Assembly: GCA_001592805.2 (NCBI GenBank) | Contig: CP051141.1 | Coordinates: 3,224,001 to 3,288,000, forward strand | Source of the DNA: Peltaster fructicola | Lineage: Eukaryota; Ascomycota; Dothideomycetes | Direction: 5' to 3' | DNA length: 64,000 nt | In this document: positions 9,664 through 21,100 of the stretch, piece by piece | How positions within the stretch are numbered: the first letter of the stretch is position 1 | Layout of the letters: the number at the start of each line of letters is the position of its first letter | The notes under the pieces: model-generated | What the model saw: the letters and a program-made list of their open reading frames with translations, nothing else | The model's database searches: none | What the model was told of the DNA's origin: nothing | Program-made: the position numbers and the translations under genes

Positions 9664-12311
9664 TCGTTGACGAGGTACTGCAAGGGTCTAGATTGCTCAG
9701 GATATGCTGTGTCACCGCAAGCAGTATCCCATGCAGTCATCTCGAGTCAGACGAATGACCTCCACTTCGACATGCTACGGTTCACACAATAGCGGTGTCG
9801 GGGCCATTGCGGCACATCAGTCTTAGAGCCTCGAGTCGCTCATGTCTGAGAGTCTAATCTATAGCTCCAGCGCTTACATGAAAGCTACAATGGAGCTTTC
9901 AAGCTATGCGCGCCTCCTTGCTCGCCATACAATTCCCACGATCAATAAGCCTCAATGCTGAGACAGAACTCTGTCGTTGGGCAGGCCTCAGGAGAAAGTA
10001 TGGGAGGCTCGCGCGGGACGACTTGTGGAGACGTATTCGTGTGTCTCGTGGTCTCCGGATTGATGCTGGTGTCTCGCGTGGACCTTGCGTGTCGCCTGTG
10101 CTTGTGCCAAAGCACAACCATGTCGTCCTGTGTCAATGAGATCGCATCGAAAGTGCCGTCACTGGTGCCGTGTGCGCTGTTGGACGCCACAGATGTAACT
10201 AAAAACCGACTGCCTTTGCAGAGGTGAGAGAAAACCCAGGCACAGAAGCCACATGCTATGCTTCACGTCTTGGAGGCCTCGCCGTCATTAGTGAAGTATA
10301 ACCTTTGGACACCATACTGAAGGCGCGTTGCAATGTGCGCATGTGCAAGAGCATAAGCGGTGATTGACGTCAGGATGGCCAAGGTCTTGGAAGGGTTGGC
10401 AGTGATAGCCTTCTGCTCGAAATCGATGAACATCACTTTGAGGACGCTCTCAACACAATTCAGATAGCAAATCCAAGGTCAACTCCAATATGGGCGAATT
10501 CCACGTAGCTCACAAGGTAGGCATCATCATGTGCTGACGAGAACAAAGCTGACAAGATGCCAGGTCCATGTCTACACACTCATACCACGAGTCGTCTACC
10601 TACGCAGAGTCGGCCGGAAATTCAGCCTATCATTTGGCAAAAGTGGCAGGATTGTCTACAGTTGAGCGATGATGCATCGATCCCTGCAATGAGAACGGTT
10701 TCGACTCTTATCTGCGACTGCGGCGTCAGACCAGTGCACAACCACAACGACATCCATCATCAAGTCCGCACGCAGCTCGAAGCCCCTTGCTCAACTTTCG
10801 GAGAGACCAGTAGCTTGCGAAATTGATTCTTCTGACTGGTCAGAAACGGTTTCCTGTAGACAACTTGCCATGCATTGATGGCAGATGTGATATCTTCTCA
10901 CCAGTCATTAGTCTCAACTTTCATTCTCACGGCTCGCGTACTCCGCGATGACCTAGCTTAGTGCGCCGTGTGTCCAAACGCCTCATGCAACGCCTAGTCC
11001 TTCATCTTGACCAGGGTGTCAACAATGACCCGGATGCGTGGCTGGAACGAGAGGAGTCTAAGGGGGAATGCGAACAGTTGGAAGCAGGTAGTCGCCATAT
11101 GCCGCACTGCATATTGCTCGCACGTGCGAGAAGGTTGACGCCGCACATGTCCATACAGAATCCTTCGACAAGCCACTCAGCAAATGGTTTCGCTAGGCCG
11201 CAGTAGTGGCCAGCATTCGCGTACATTTAGCTGGCTGGTATCACGGAATGGTCTTTGCCTGACACCTGGGTGCTATTCGGTATGGTAGATCTGCAACGTG
11301 TGCACTGGCGGCAGTTGTTGCTTGTAGAATGTGACGTTGGTGAAGCTGATCGTTGTCTCGAGCGCGTATGGGACTTTCTACCTCGAAGAGCATCGAGTTG
11401 ACACTGCAGGAGAATGGGCGATGACACTCGTCTCGAACCAGCTGCCCTGCACCACTGCTAGACCGTGAGCAGTGGAGTCACAACTGTCGACGGCTCCCAT
11501 ATTAGCGCTATCGAATGGCCCGACTCTGTACTCAGTATAGTGCTTCTAGAGACAACCCTTGTGCAAACCATGGAACGTAGACACCACATGGTGGCCAGAT
11601 ATGTCGTGTTTTGCTCGCGTCGAAGAAGAAGATCCAAGGGCTCAGGATATTCGAGCGCAGAGGCGTGTTGTTACCGAGCAGAAGGCATAGGACAAGCCTT
11701 GCGCATCTGTTCGATCAATGAGGATTGTGTATCGTTACGGACGGTGGTGAAGGGTGCGTGTGATGACGTAATTAGCGTGGGCCAGCACCTCACACAACCT
11801 GTAGCTGTACTTCATCGAGGTAGACCAGAGCCAGAAGCTTGGCATACCGCAACACTCCTTCCTCTGAGTCTTGTATGCAGATACAATAATGACTGAAGGA
11901 CAGTGGATCGGCTACACTTTCGAGTGGTGTGACATCGTCAACCATGGTGTAGCAGAGAGCATCTGTGGAGGTCAGCGTTGCTTCCAGCACCTCCATCTTG
12001 ACCAAGGCCGCAGGAAGCAGACACACGAAAAAGGACGGTGAGCTTTATGCCTACGATGAGCACCATATGCTTATGTCACTTGTCGATGGAAGCTATCCAA
12101 GCTTTCGCTACAGCTTCGATCCTCGACATAAGCGTGATACGTGCGGGAGGCATCGAAAAGCCGAAGTGCCGAGTACTCAGGCATTTGTAACCATACCAAG
12201 AAGCTCAGTACTCACCTCGCGATGAGGTGCTGTCCGAGATGCGAGGCATAGCTTATCTTAAAAGCAGAGTCTAGGCTGCGCAATGGAGCAGTATAACACG
12301 ATACTTCGAAC
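9664..12311. other. Gene-poor stretch with coding-like fragments on the minus strand
   Basis: No complete gene could be assembled. The best fragment is a minus-strand frame ending at a stop at 10263-10265, open to about 10466, reading ...VMFIDFEQKAITANPSKT and ...HIATRLQYGVQRLYFTND. A plausible upstream exon (ILSALFSSAHDDAYL, about 10510-10570) ends in a GTGAGC donor. Other protein-like minus-strand pieces occur near 11330-11390 (KVPYALETTISFTNVTFYKQ), 12100-12170 (MPPARITLMSRIEAVAKAW) and 11810-11860. They lie in different frames with stops between. This may be an unrecognised multi-exon gene, or one or more decayed genes next to the metabolic island. Confidence 0.3.
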
Positions 12312-13541
12312 ATGGCCATCGACATTGCTATCGTTGGTGCAGGCATCGCAGGCTCCATGCTTGCCATCGCCTGCCAGAAAGCCAATCTCAACTACAGAGT
12401 CTACGAATCTGGACCGAAGATCTGGCAACATGGTTCTGGCATAGGTTTTCAGCCTAATGCCATCAGCGCCATAAAAGCTATCGAGCCACAGCTCGCCGTA
12501 GCTTTGGAGAAGTTCTACTCGCAGCAGCCGGATCAGAAGGCAGACATTCTTTACACTCACGGCCAGGATGGAGACAAGTGGAAAGCTTTTGAGGACATCA
12601 TGGTCTTGCACACCGATGGTGTGAAGACTATTGCGAGGTCGGACATTATGGACTGTATGTTGCAGTTCATATCCGAGGAACGCTTTCACTTCAACAAGCA
12701 CCTCACCAGCCTTGAAGAAGTAGGCGATAAAGTCAAGATACACTTCAAGGATGGGACGACTGCTGAACACGATATCGTCATTGGCACTGACGGTGTTCAT
12801 TCGCACACTCGACAGTGGATCTGCAACGACGAAGATTCCATTCCACGATTTACCGGTAAGGTGGTCCACAGGACTGTCATCAAGGCCGATGATTGTCGAG
12901 ACGTTGTTGGCAACGACCCTGGCGCTCTCCGAACCTTCGTCGGCTATCACGGTCACATCCTGCTGATCCCTATCAATCATTCGACTGAGTACTCTGTCAC
13001 ATGCTTTGGTTCTAGAGAGCAGTGGACCGACGATAGACACTGGCAGATAGCGGCGACTGATGTGGATCTTGCAAAGGACTATCGAACTTGGGATCCTCGA
13101 CTCCAAAAGATGCTCGACAAAGCTGGTCAGACGGATGTGTGGGCTATATTCGACCTGCCATATGTCACGCGCTTTGCCAGAGGTGGTGTCGCAGTCAGTG
13201 GTGATGCTGCGCACGCCAGCAGTCCTTTCCAAGGAAACGGAGCTGCTATCGCCTTCGAGGATGCCTGTATCCTTGCTACCTTGCTAGCCCATGCTAGTAA
13301 TGTGCGGGAGGCCAAGGTAGCTCTCCAGGTGTATGATGGTGTGCGACGACCTCGCGCCCAGAAGCAGATACAGACTGCCTTGGAGACCGGCTTGACCATG
13401 GAGTTCGAGCATCACATGGCGTTGGACAATCTTGAAGCTTTCAAAAGAAGGATGTCTTCGACTAACAAGTGGCTTTGGTCATTCGATGCTGCCAAAGAGA
13501 TGAAGAGGGCTCTGGATATAATGGATACAAGGCTCGCTTGA
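12312..13541 (+). CDS. FAD-dependent monooxygenase, salicylate hydroxylase-like
   Basis: 409 residues in one exon. The N terminus has the Rossmann dinucleotide motif (DIAIVGAGIAGS, glycines at 9, 11 and 14). A GTDGVHSHTRQ motif follows mid-protein, and GDAAHASSPFQGNGAAIAFED near residue 295 contacts the FAD ribityl/pyrophosphate. This is the group A (PHBH/salicylate hydroxylase) flavin monooxygenase fold, which uses NAD(P)H and oxygen to hydroxylate aromatic or related substrates. No membrane anchor is seen. It is convergent with the benzoylformate-decarboxylase-type gene (74 bases between stops), and a shared pathway is plausible. The substrate cannot be read from sequence. A 324-codon antisense frame overlaps it and is rejected. 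Confidence 0.93.
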   Translation: MAIDIAIVGAGIAGSMLAIACQKANLNYRVYESGPKIWQHGSGIGFQPNAISAIKAIEPQLAVALEKFYSQQPDQKADILYTHGQDGDKWKAFEDIMVLHTDGVKTIARSDIMDCMLQFISEERFHFNKHLTSLEEVGDKVKIHFKDGTTAEHDIVIGTDGVHSHTRQWICNDEDSIPRFTGKVVHRTVIKADDCRDVVGNDPGALRTFVGYHGHILLIPINHSTEYSVTCFGSREQWTDDRHWQIAATDVDLAKDYRTWDPRLQKMLDKAGQTDVWAIFDLPYVTRFARGGVAVSGDAAHASSPFQGNGAAIAFEDACILATLLAHASNVREAKVALQVYDGVRRPRAQKQIQTALETGLTMEFEHHMALDNLEAFKRRMSSTNKWLWSFDAAKEMKRALDIMDTRLA

Positions 13542-13615
13542 ATTGATCCTTCTATAGAGTAAGGAACACATTACGTACACTTCTGACTCCTGCTATCTAT
13601 GAATCGACATATCTC

Positions 13616-15323
13616 TTATGCACCAGAAGCTGTCTGAGCTATCAATGGTCGTAATGTTCGATCGATTGGAAATTCGATCAGCGACGGTCCGTCGTCGTTG
13701 AGTGCCTTCAGGAAGTACTCCTTCAGCTCGGCACCATTGTGAGCACGATATGCTGGACAACCAAACGCCAGAGCTGTTGCAGAGATGTTCAGCCCAGGAA
13801 TGTCAAGACCCGGTACGTTAGGTGTTTCTTCCAGCACAGCAAACTCCTTGAGTACCGCATACTGCTCGTTGACAGGAATCAGATATATGAGTTTCACCTT
13901 CTGCTGCACAGCTGTATATATGCTCTGGAGTGAATATTGGAAGGAGCCGTCTCCGATAACGGCTACAGTGACCCTTCCGGTGCTCTTTTGTGCCAGCGCA
14001 ATGCCAACTGCTGATGGTGCATTCCATCCAAGACCACCGCTGGCGAACGTGAAGCAGGATTCTGGGACAGTCGATGGCCAGGCGTGGAGCAGATCTGCAC
14101 TGTTCGACGGTGTCTCGTACACGAGGATGGCATCGGCAGGGCGAAGAGCGGCGACGATAGAGAATGCATCAAAGGCTGTCATCGTTTGAGCACTTGGATG
14201 TGCATCCAGGATGTCTTGTCGATGATGTGGATGCTGAGTTGCTGTACGCTTGACGTCCTTGAGCAGATCGTTGAGTCCATCAAGAGCCAGACCGACATCC
14301 GACAAGAGGCTGTCGCCCATCAAAGCCTTCGCGGCATCATGCGGATCCTCAGTGATTTGAAGCAAGGATCCATACAGGACAGGACCGGGCACCCAAGGGT
14401 AGTAGCGGAACACCTCGGCTCCGACGACTAGAACGAGATCGAATGGCTTGAGGTATTCTGCAAGAGGTGCTTGTGCTGTCGGCAAGGGACCTCTGAAGAG
14501 ATCGTGCGTTTCGGGGAACACAGCTCTCTCTGCCATAGGCGCCTGGAATGTTGGACATTGGAGCGTCTCCGCGAGTTTGACCGCCTGTGGCCATGCCAGC
14601 GAGCGATCCACCTCACCACCCAGTACCAATGCTGGCTTCTTACATGCCCTGATCTTGTCTGCAAACATTTTGAGCCTCGCCGGGTCTGGTCCGAATCTTG
14701 TGCTTACGGAGCGATACAACACTGTGACATCGCCCATCCGTTCGTTCCAGTCGCCCCAAGGCACAGAGACGTATACTGGGCCCATGGGTGGCTGCATGGC
14801 GGTGCTGATTGCTCGTACTATGGCAGATGGTACGTCGACCGCTCTCACAGGCTCATATGACCACTTGACGTATGGCCTGGGTAGCATTGCGGCGTCTCTG
14901 TTGGCCAGCATCGGCTCCCCTAGAAGCATCTCCCGTCTCTGTTGTCCCGCGACGATGACTAGAGGAACTCTTGTGATGAAAGCTGTCACCAGATTACCCT
15001 AGGAGGTTTAGATAAAGTCTACAGCAGGTATTGTATACACTTACCATTGCGTTTCCTGTTCCCGGCGAGGTGTGCAGGCTGACGAGCACTGGTTTTCGTG
15101 TTGCCTCTGCGAATCCGCCGGCCATAGCGAGGACCGAAGCTTCCTGCAGACCGAAGATGTAGCGAAAGTCATCTGGGAAGTTCTGCAACATGGACTGCTC
15201 AGTGGAGCCGGGATTGCCAAACATGGTGGTCATGCCATAGTGCCGAAGGACGTCGTAGAATGCGTGCCACACTGTCGCCATGTTGGTGTTGGACGAGTTG
15301 TAGTGCGTGGAGTGATGTCTCAT
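13616..15323 (-). CDS. ThDP-dependent decarboxylase, benzoylformate decarboxylase type
   Basis: 553 residues in two exons (15323-15045 and 14998-13616; 46-nt intron 14999-15044 with GTAAGT donor and CTAG acceptor). The closest recognised relative is bacterial MdlC, which converts benzoylformate to benzaldehyde and CO2 with thiamine diphosphate. With a constant offset of 14, MdlC Ser26, Glu28, Glu47 and His70 correspond to Ser40 and Glu42 (NPGSTE), Glu61 (LQEASV) and His84 (SLHTSPGTG). The C-terminal ThDP/Mg site is GDGSFQYSLQS. The loop that in MdlC carries His281 (FRYHQYDPG) reads FRYYPWVPG here, so Tyr293 replaces that histidine. A second possible start is Met15, which would be closer to MdlC length. 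It may act on a different 2-oxo acid. Confidence 0.93.
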
Positions 15324-15558
15324 GTTAATGCAGTTATAACTCGCAAGCCAGTGTAGTGAAGGACTCAGTAATGCTCCTCTGCATTGTGCTAGTACACTCT
15401 CTAAGAACGAACGGCCGTGAAGTCTCGCGCTCTCGGACTTCTAACAACGCGAGAATCATAACTTCGGACGATGGTACGTGCCTTTCGCCGAGCGGTTTCA
15501 CGATCGTGGACGGCAGCGAGATATGCAAAATGACTTCACATCCAATACAGCGGTCGAG

Positions 15559-16227
15559 CTACTTCCCAGCCAGATGACCAATTCCAGCCTTGATAATCTC
15601 TTCGATGACTAAGGCCTCTTCCATCGATCGAGGCGCGTACACAAACGTCCAGCCGACATCGACCATCTTGAGAGATGCTAGTGGGAAACGCTCGCCCCAA
15701 CCAGCCGAGACAACCTTTTTCGCATCCGCCTCGGTCAGCCACACGTGCAGAGAGTTCTCTGCAGGATGTACGTGGGCAATCTCATCACCAAGCGTTGAAT
15801 CCTTGTGTCCGATATGATACTCTGGCTTGACGTATAATGCATCTGTTGTGCGTCCTTCAGTGATGGACTTGTCGAGGTAAAGGTTGCCCGTCGCGTATTT
15901 CTTTGGAAGGCTATGCAGGTAGTCGGTCGTTGTTTGATCGAGCGGCTCAGGGTACTGACGCTGTGGGAGCGTGCGTGACATAATCCTTGGTCGATCGTTG
16001 CGCTTTGGGAGATCGCCTAGATAGGATGGTCCTTGACTTGACAGCATAGATGGGTCTCGCAAGTCATCGCCTGCCCAGATTCGCAGCAAACGGAACTTTG
16101 TGATCTTGAGATAACCGCTCCAGTTGGCTGGCGTGCCACCTGTGCCAAATGCAATCCACGCCGCATAGTCACGGCTGATCCAGAGCGCGGCCAGGGCGAT
16201 GAGCGAAAGGCTTGCTGTGAAGAACAT
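15559..16227 (-). CDS. Luciferase-domain (DUF5519-type) protein with N-terminal membrane segment
   Basis: 222 residues, one exon. Residues 1-18 form a hydrophobic segment (FFTASLSLIALAALWI), so the protein is probably membrane-anchored. The C-terminal half carries the motif set I associate with the 'luciferase domain' DUF5519 family: EIAHVHPAENSLHVWLTEAD followed by KKVVSAGWGERFPLA and a final MVDVGWTFVYAPRS. Despite the family name, luminescence is not implied; the reaction is unknown in fungi. It lies divergent from the class II aldolase and next to the ThDP decarboxylase, suggesting a role in the same small cluster, which is inference. Confidence 0.82.
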   Translation of the reverse strand: MFFTASLSLIALAALWISRDYAAWIAFGTGGTPANWSGYLKITKFRLLRIWAGDDLRDPSMLSSQGPSYLGDLPKRNDRPRIMSRTLPQRQYPEPLDQTTTDYLHSLPKKYATGNLYLDKSITEGRTTDALYVKPEYHIGHKDSTLGDEIAHVHPAENSLHVWLTEADAKKVVSAGWGERFPLASLKMVDVGWTFVYAPRSMEEALVIEEIIKAGIGHLAGK

Positions 16228-16593
16228 GGTTGATGAGTGCTATGCTGACCTCGCGAGCTTCGCCTTTATAACATTGCCCGATCGTAGCGCCACTACCCTG
16301 CCGTCTGGGCATGTTGTGACGCATGTTGAGCTGTTGTAGCACGCCTCATGCTGCAGTGACGTCTGAAAGTCAAGCTCATAAGTCAGCTTAGATAAGCATG
16401 CAGCACACTCTAGTGCAACATGGCTTCGCGCTCGCACATCTCGGCATGACGAGAATGCCGACGATACGTGAAGCAGCAATAAGCAACATGAATACATGCA
16501 GGCGTCATAGCCAGGAAGGCGGCTCATGCTCGCGCAGCGAGGACCCGGATAAGAAGAGGAAGTCGTCATGGTTGGGATGGCCATCCTCACGAG
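16228..16593. promoter_or_regulatory. Divergent promoter, luciferase-domain gene / aldolase
   Basis: 366 bases between divergent start codons. Both promoters must lie here, giving a simple means of co-regulation. No specific binding site was recognised. Confidence 0.5.
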
Positions 16594-17413
16594 ATGCCTT
16601 CCTCGAAGCATGCGGCTGTAAGTATGCCACAAGTTGCGAGCGCTGAACTGACGACAACAGGCGCTGCGAGATCTGATCACTGCGAACCATATCTTACACT
16701 ACCATGGAGCCGTCGATGGATTCGGTCATGTCTCAGTACGACATCCTGATAAGCCCAATGTCTACATCATGTGTGGCTACATGCCACCTGCGTTAGTGGA
16801 AAGTGCGGACGACTTGATCGAATACTTTGTCGATGGCAGTGATCCGGTCGATTCAAACGCAAAGAAGGGCTATTCTGAACGATTCATCCACGGCGAGCTG
16901 TTTAAGAGGTTCCCAGAGGTACAATGTGTCGTACACTCACATGCTGAATCTGTTATACCTTACGCTACCACCGACTCCCCTCTGCTGCCAATGTATCATA
17001 TGAGCGGATTCTTGGGCGGACCTTCACCAATCTGGGACATCACCAAGGACTATGCTGAGGATTACCAACAAGATATGCTTGTCAACAACGCAGATCTAGG
17101 AGCGTCTCTGGCAGCAACGTTCTCACAAGACTCGACTCTTGACAAGACCGTCGTGTTGATGAAGCGTCACGGGTACACAACTTGGGGTCACGACATTCCC
17201 ACCGCCGTATACCGAGCTGTGTATACCCTCATCAATGCTGGAGTGCAGACCAATGCTGTGATGTTGTCTGCAGCAAGTGGACAGAAGATACAAGGGCTAT
17301 CGCCGCGCCACTGTCAGGATTGCAAGAAGATGACTGAGGCTACGCAAGACAAGTCGTGGCGGTTGTGGACCAGAGAGGTAGAAGCTTGTCCAGTCTATAG
17401 GACTAAATCTTGA
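16594..17413 (+). CDS. Class II aldolase/adducin family protein
   Basis: 258 residues in two exons (16594-16617 and 16661-17413; 43-nt intron with GTAAGT donor, CTGAC branch and ACAG acceptor). The first exon encodes only MPSSKHAA. The second starts ALRDLITANHILHYHG, followed by DGFGHVSVRHPDKP, the GELFKRFPEVQCVVHSHAES metal-site region (HSH pair), and LMKRHGYTTWGHD, which would supply the third metal histidine. The family includes fuculose-1-phosphate aldolases, sugar epimerases and HMG/4-hydroxy-4-methyl-2-oxoglutarate-type decarboxylases. In fungi such genes often sit with aromatic or organic-acid catabolism genes, as here. Metal residues look intact, so an active enzyme is expected. Exact substrate unknown. 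Confidence 0.9.
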
Positions 17414-18113
17414 GCAGATGGGTTCTCGATGAGACGGCCGTAGCACAGCATGCCAAACAGTGTGTACGAACATGTAGGTCGGGAGACAGGTCCACCGTTG
17501 ACATATTGTCGTGCTCAGTCGAGCTTCTCCTTCTTGAAGAACAAATCTTGGTGTCTCGTAGTCTTCGCAGTGTGCATTGCCACAAGGGTATGCAGGAAGA
17601 AGTCCGAACTGCAGAGATTTGTCGCCGCTCGACTAGGTCGCTACACGAAGGATATAGCATGGAATGTGAGAGAGGTAGATGAGGAAGTAGAGGCAGTAAC
17701 AGAGTGAAGTGAAGCTTTAAGCATAGCAAAGTTGTGCAAATCCCTGGGGCAGCACAACCGACACGCGTTTCACAAGCTCAACCAAGTCAGCAAATCAAAA
17801 CCGGCATCGAACCCACCTGGCTTTTTCTGTGCACTGCAAGAGGTAGCTACAGCTATCAGCAACACACCACAGCTCGGGAAATTGAGATGCTTCTTTTCCA
17901 ACAATTGAATCATCACCTACCCCAAGACACCTACCCATATCGTCCCTGCAATCCCGTTACAATGGCTGCCACAGACGCATCATGCGCCATGATCCTGGCT
18001 ACCTCACTCCGTTGACCATGGCCTGGTGACGAAGTGTTCAATTTCCTAGTTGTACAGGAGGTATTGTCTTTGTTATCTATTGTCGCGTGCTCACTTTCAT
18101 TCCACCACACATC
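17414..18113. other. Intergenic, promoter of the SPX-GDPD gene
   Basis: 700 bases with no supported gene. Short frames occur but lack family signal. A TCGAACCC string near 17800 resembles a tRNA T-loop on the minus strand but no cloverleaf can be drawn. Confidence 0.45.
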
Positions 18114-21100
18114 ATGAAGTTTGGACAGAACCTTCCTCACAATCAAGTCCCGGAGTGGGCATCGGCCTATATCGACTACAAAGCGCTCAAGAAGCTGATC
18201 AAGAGCGCCTCAATCGAAGCGTCGACCGGCGACGATGCGGATCTAGCCACGTTCTTCTACACTCTAGACCGCCAGCTCGAAGATGTCGACGTTTTCTACA
18301 ACCGCAAGTACGCAGAGTTCTCAAGACGACTTCGTTTGCTCCTTGAGAGATATGGTATGGCATCGAAGCTCAAAGATAGCATGGATAAGGACGAGCTGCA
18401 AGATCTCATGGGCACACTGCTGGAATTGCGTGGACAGTACAGGAAGCTACAATGGTATGGCGAGGTGAACAGACGAGGCTTTGTCAAAATCACGAAGAAG
18501 CTGGACAAGAAGATAGCATCTTCGTCCTCACAGAGTCGCTATTTGGCTACAAAGGTTGATCCGAAGCCATTCGCGACCAACAACAAGGTGACTTTAGACC
18601 TACGTGCCATTAACGAGTGGCTTTCCACCTTGAATGAGGTCAAACCTAACGATGACACAAGTTCGGTCCATTCGGGTGGTTCTGGCTCACTGCATCATGT
18701 AGCATCGAAGTCCATGCTACGAGTGTCATCTGCGACGATCGAAGCGCTCGAAGTCGCCCTTCGAGGAGATGACAAACTCAGTCTGTCAGAGTTGGTGTCT
18801 TCAGCAACGGCTACAGCAGACCTAAAGTCCAGTAAGCACTTCATACTGGATCTACTGCACCGAGCAGTGACTTTACGAGCAATGAAGAGCATCAAGTGGC
18901 TGCTACACCAGGTAGACACGATCGACGACGGAGATGACATGAATAAACGCAACTGCTTACATCGACTCCTGCTGGCGTTCGGACGTGCCAGAGCGTTGGA
19001 GGAGAACCAACAGAAGAGCAGTAACTCATCTTACATCACTGCAGCACAAGCTCCGAGTCGAATCACAGACACATTCGAAGTCCTTGAGCGAGACCCGTCT
19101 ACAACTCTGGGTCGCGAAGATCCTGTCATCAAGCTGCTGCTCTACGTTCTGGACAGTCTTTCACCTCAGCAGCGACCAGCTGTCATCGCAAGAGATGTAT
19201 ACGAGCGTACTCCACTACATTACGCTGCACAGTATGGTCTGGTTGCGGCATGCGAAGAGCTCTTGAAGCACATGCGCATTTGGGGTCTGCTCAAAGCTCC
19301 TGCCGACATCGAATCGCAAGCATGGCAGGACCTTGAAGGGTACGCTCCGTTGCATCTGGCTGTCATTGGTGGTCACTATAGAACGACGAAGGCTCTCTTG
19401 CAAGGTGAAAGTGATGAGGCTTTCCAGAGCCATGCAGAGCGGAGTGGTGCATCCTTATTACTTGCAACCAGTCGGAATGACGATAAGATTGTCGGACTGC
19501 TCGTGCAGGCCGGTATTGATGTCAATCATTGTGACGAGAGAGGCGAATCTGCTCTTCATATTGCAGCTCGCTTTGGACACACAAGATGTGTTAGAATCTT
19601 GCTCGATGCAGCTGACATTAACCACGAGATCCAAGAGAAGAACTTCGGCTGGACACCACTCTTTGTTGCTTCAGTCGATGGCCACCTTCCGGTCGTCGAC
19701 CTACTGCTTGCAGCTGAGGCGAGAGCAGACATTGCAGATCTCTCTGGTTGGACACCGAAAGAGCATGCAGCATTGCGAGGCCACTTGGACATCGCTCGAC
19801 GATTGGCTGCTGCAACCCCGTCACCTGTCTTAACACCTGTTGCGAACGGCAAACCAAGCGGGCCATCGTCCTTCGATGACCGTAGATCAAACGGAAGTAA
19901 AGAGACGAACGGTGCATCGCGAGTTCCGGAACCGCTGAAGGAGTTTGGTCATCGATATTTGAAGGAAGAATCGATGATCTTGGTCAGTCTAGGCACTATG
20001 GATCACCGAAAGAAGTCCACAGCTGTCAATCTCGACAGTATTGCACTCGCCGACGCACATTCAACACAGCTTGACACGGCACTCTCCGTTGTGGTCTCTG
20101 CTCAGGGCGCGGACGGTGAAGCATCGATCATCGATCTCCCAGTGCACGAGAACATCAGCACTTCACCTGTCTCGTTCACAACGAAGGATCCGACCAAGGT
20201 CAAGATACTCTTCGACCTGGTCCCGACATACTCTGGATCAACCAACAAGGTCATTGCGCGAGCGGTAGCCATGCTCTCCAAGATCAAGCCAAACATTGGC
20301 TCAAATCGCATGTCACTTCAAGGCGACTTGAGTGTTCCGCTGGTTGCTGCTGATACATTGGACGTTATAGGCTCAATCGACTTTAACTTCCTTATCATCA
20401 CACCATTCAAGCATCCGAATATCGAGATTTCAGAAGAGACCACGTACTGGCGAAGTACCTCCACTATGATCATAGGTCATCGAGGCATGGGCAAGAACAT
20501 GTCCTCGAAGACTTCTCTCCAGCTCGGCGAGAACACCATCCAATCCTTCATCACCGCTGCAAACTTGGGTGCATCTTATGTTGAATTCGACGTGCAGCTT
20601 ACTAAGGATTTGGTTCCTATCATCTACCACGACTTCTTGGTTGCAGAGACTGGCGCTGACGTCCCCGTACACACCCTTACACTGGAGCAGTTTCTGCACA
20701 TCAAAGGAGAGAATAAGACAGATCAACACACAGAAGACCGAGTGCCAAATGGTAGAGTGCAACGCTCATACTCGCTCGGCGGCAGCAACGAGAGCCATGT
20801 TCCAGAGCTGAAGGAGCGCATGAAGCACACACGTGCACTGAAGGAGAAGGGCTTCAAAGCCAACAGTCGAGGCGACTCCATCCAGTCGCCCTTCGCTACT
20901 CTCGAAGAGATGTTCCACAAGCTTCCCGAAAGTGTAGGCTTCAACATCGAGATGAAGTACCCTATGCTCTTCGAGACAGAACAGCATGAGATCGATACTT
21001 ATGCTGTCGAACTCAACACGTTCGTGGATCAAGTCCTCAAGCTGGTCTATGGTCTTGGCCAGAAGCGAAACATAATCTTCTCTTCGTTCCATCCTGACGT

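Noticed and set aside
11465-11896. 143-codon plus-strand frame
   Set aside because: No family signal, and the minus strand of the same segment looks at least as protein-like.
12258-13232. 324-codon frame on the minus strand
   Set aside because: It is antisense to the FAD monooxygenase, whose motifs are all on the plus strand; codon bias mirrors into an open antisense frame.
17780-17830. TCGAACCC string resembling a tRNA T-loop on the minus strand
   Set aside because: The flanking bases do not pair as a T-stem and no anticodon or acceptor stem can be drawn.
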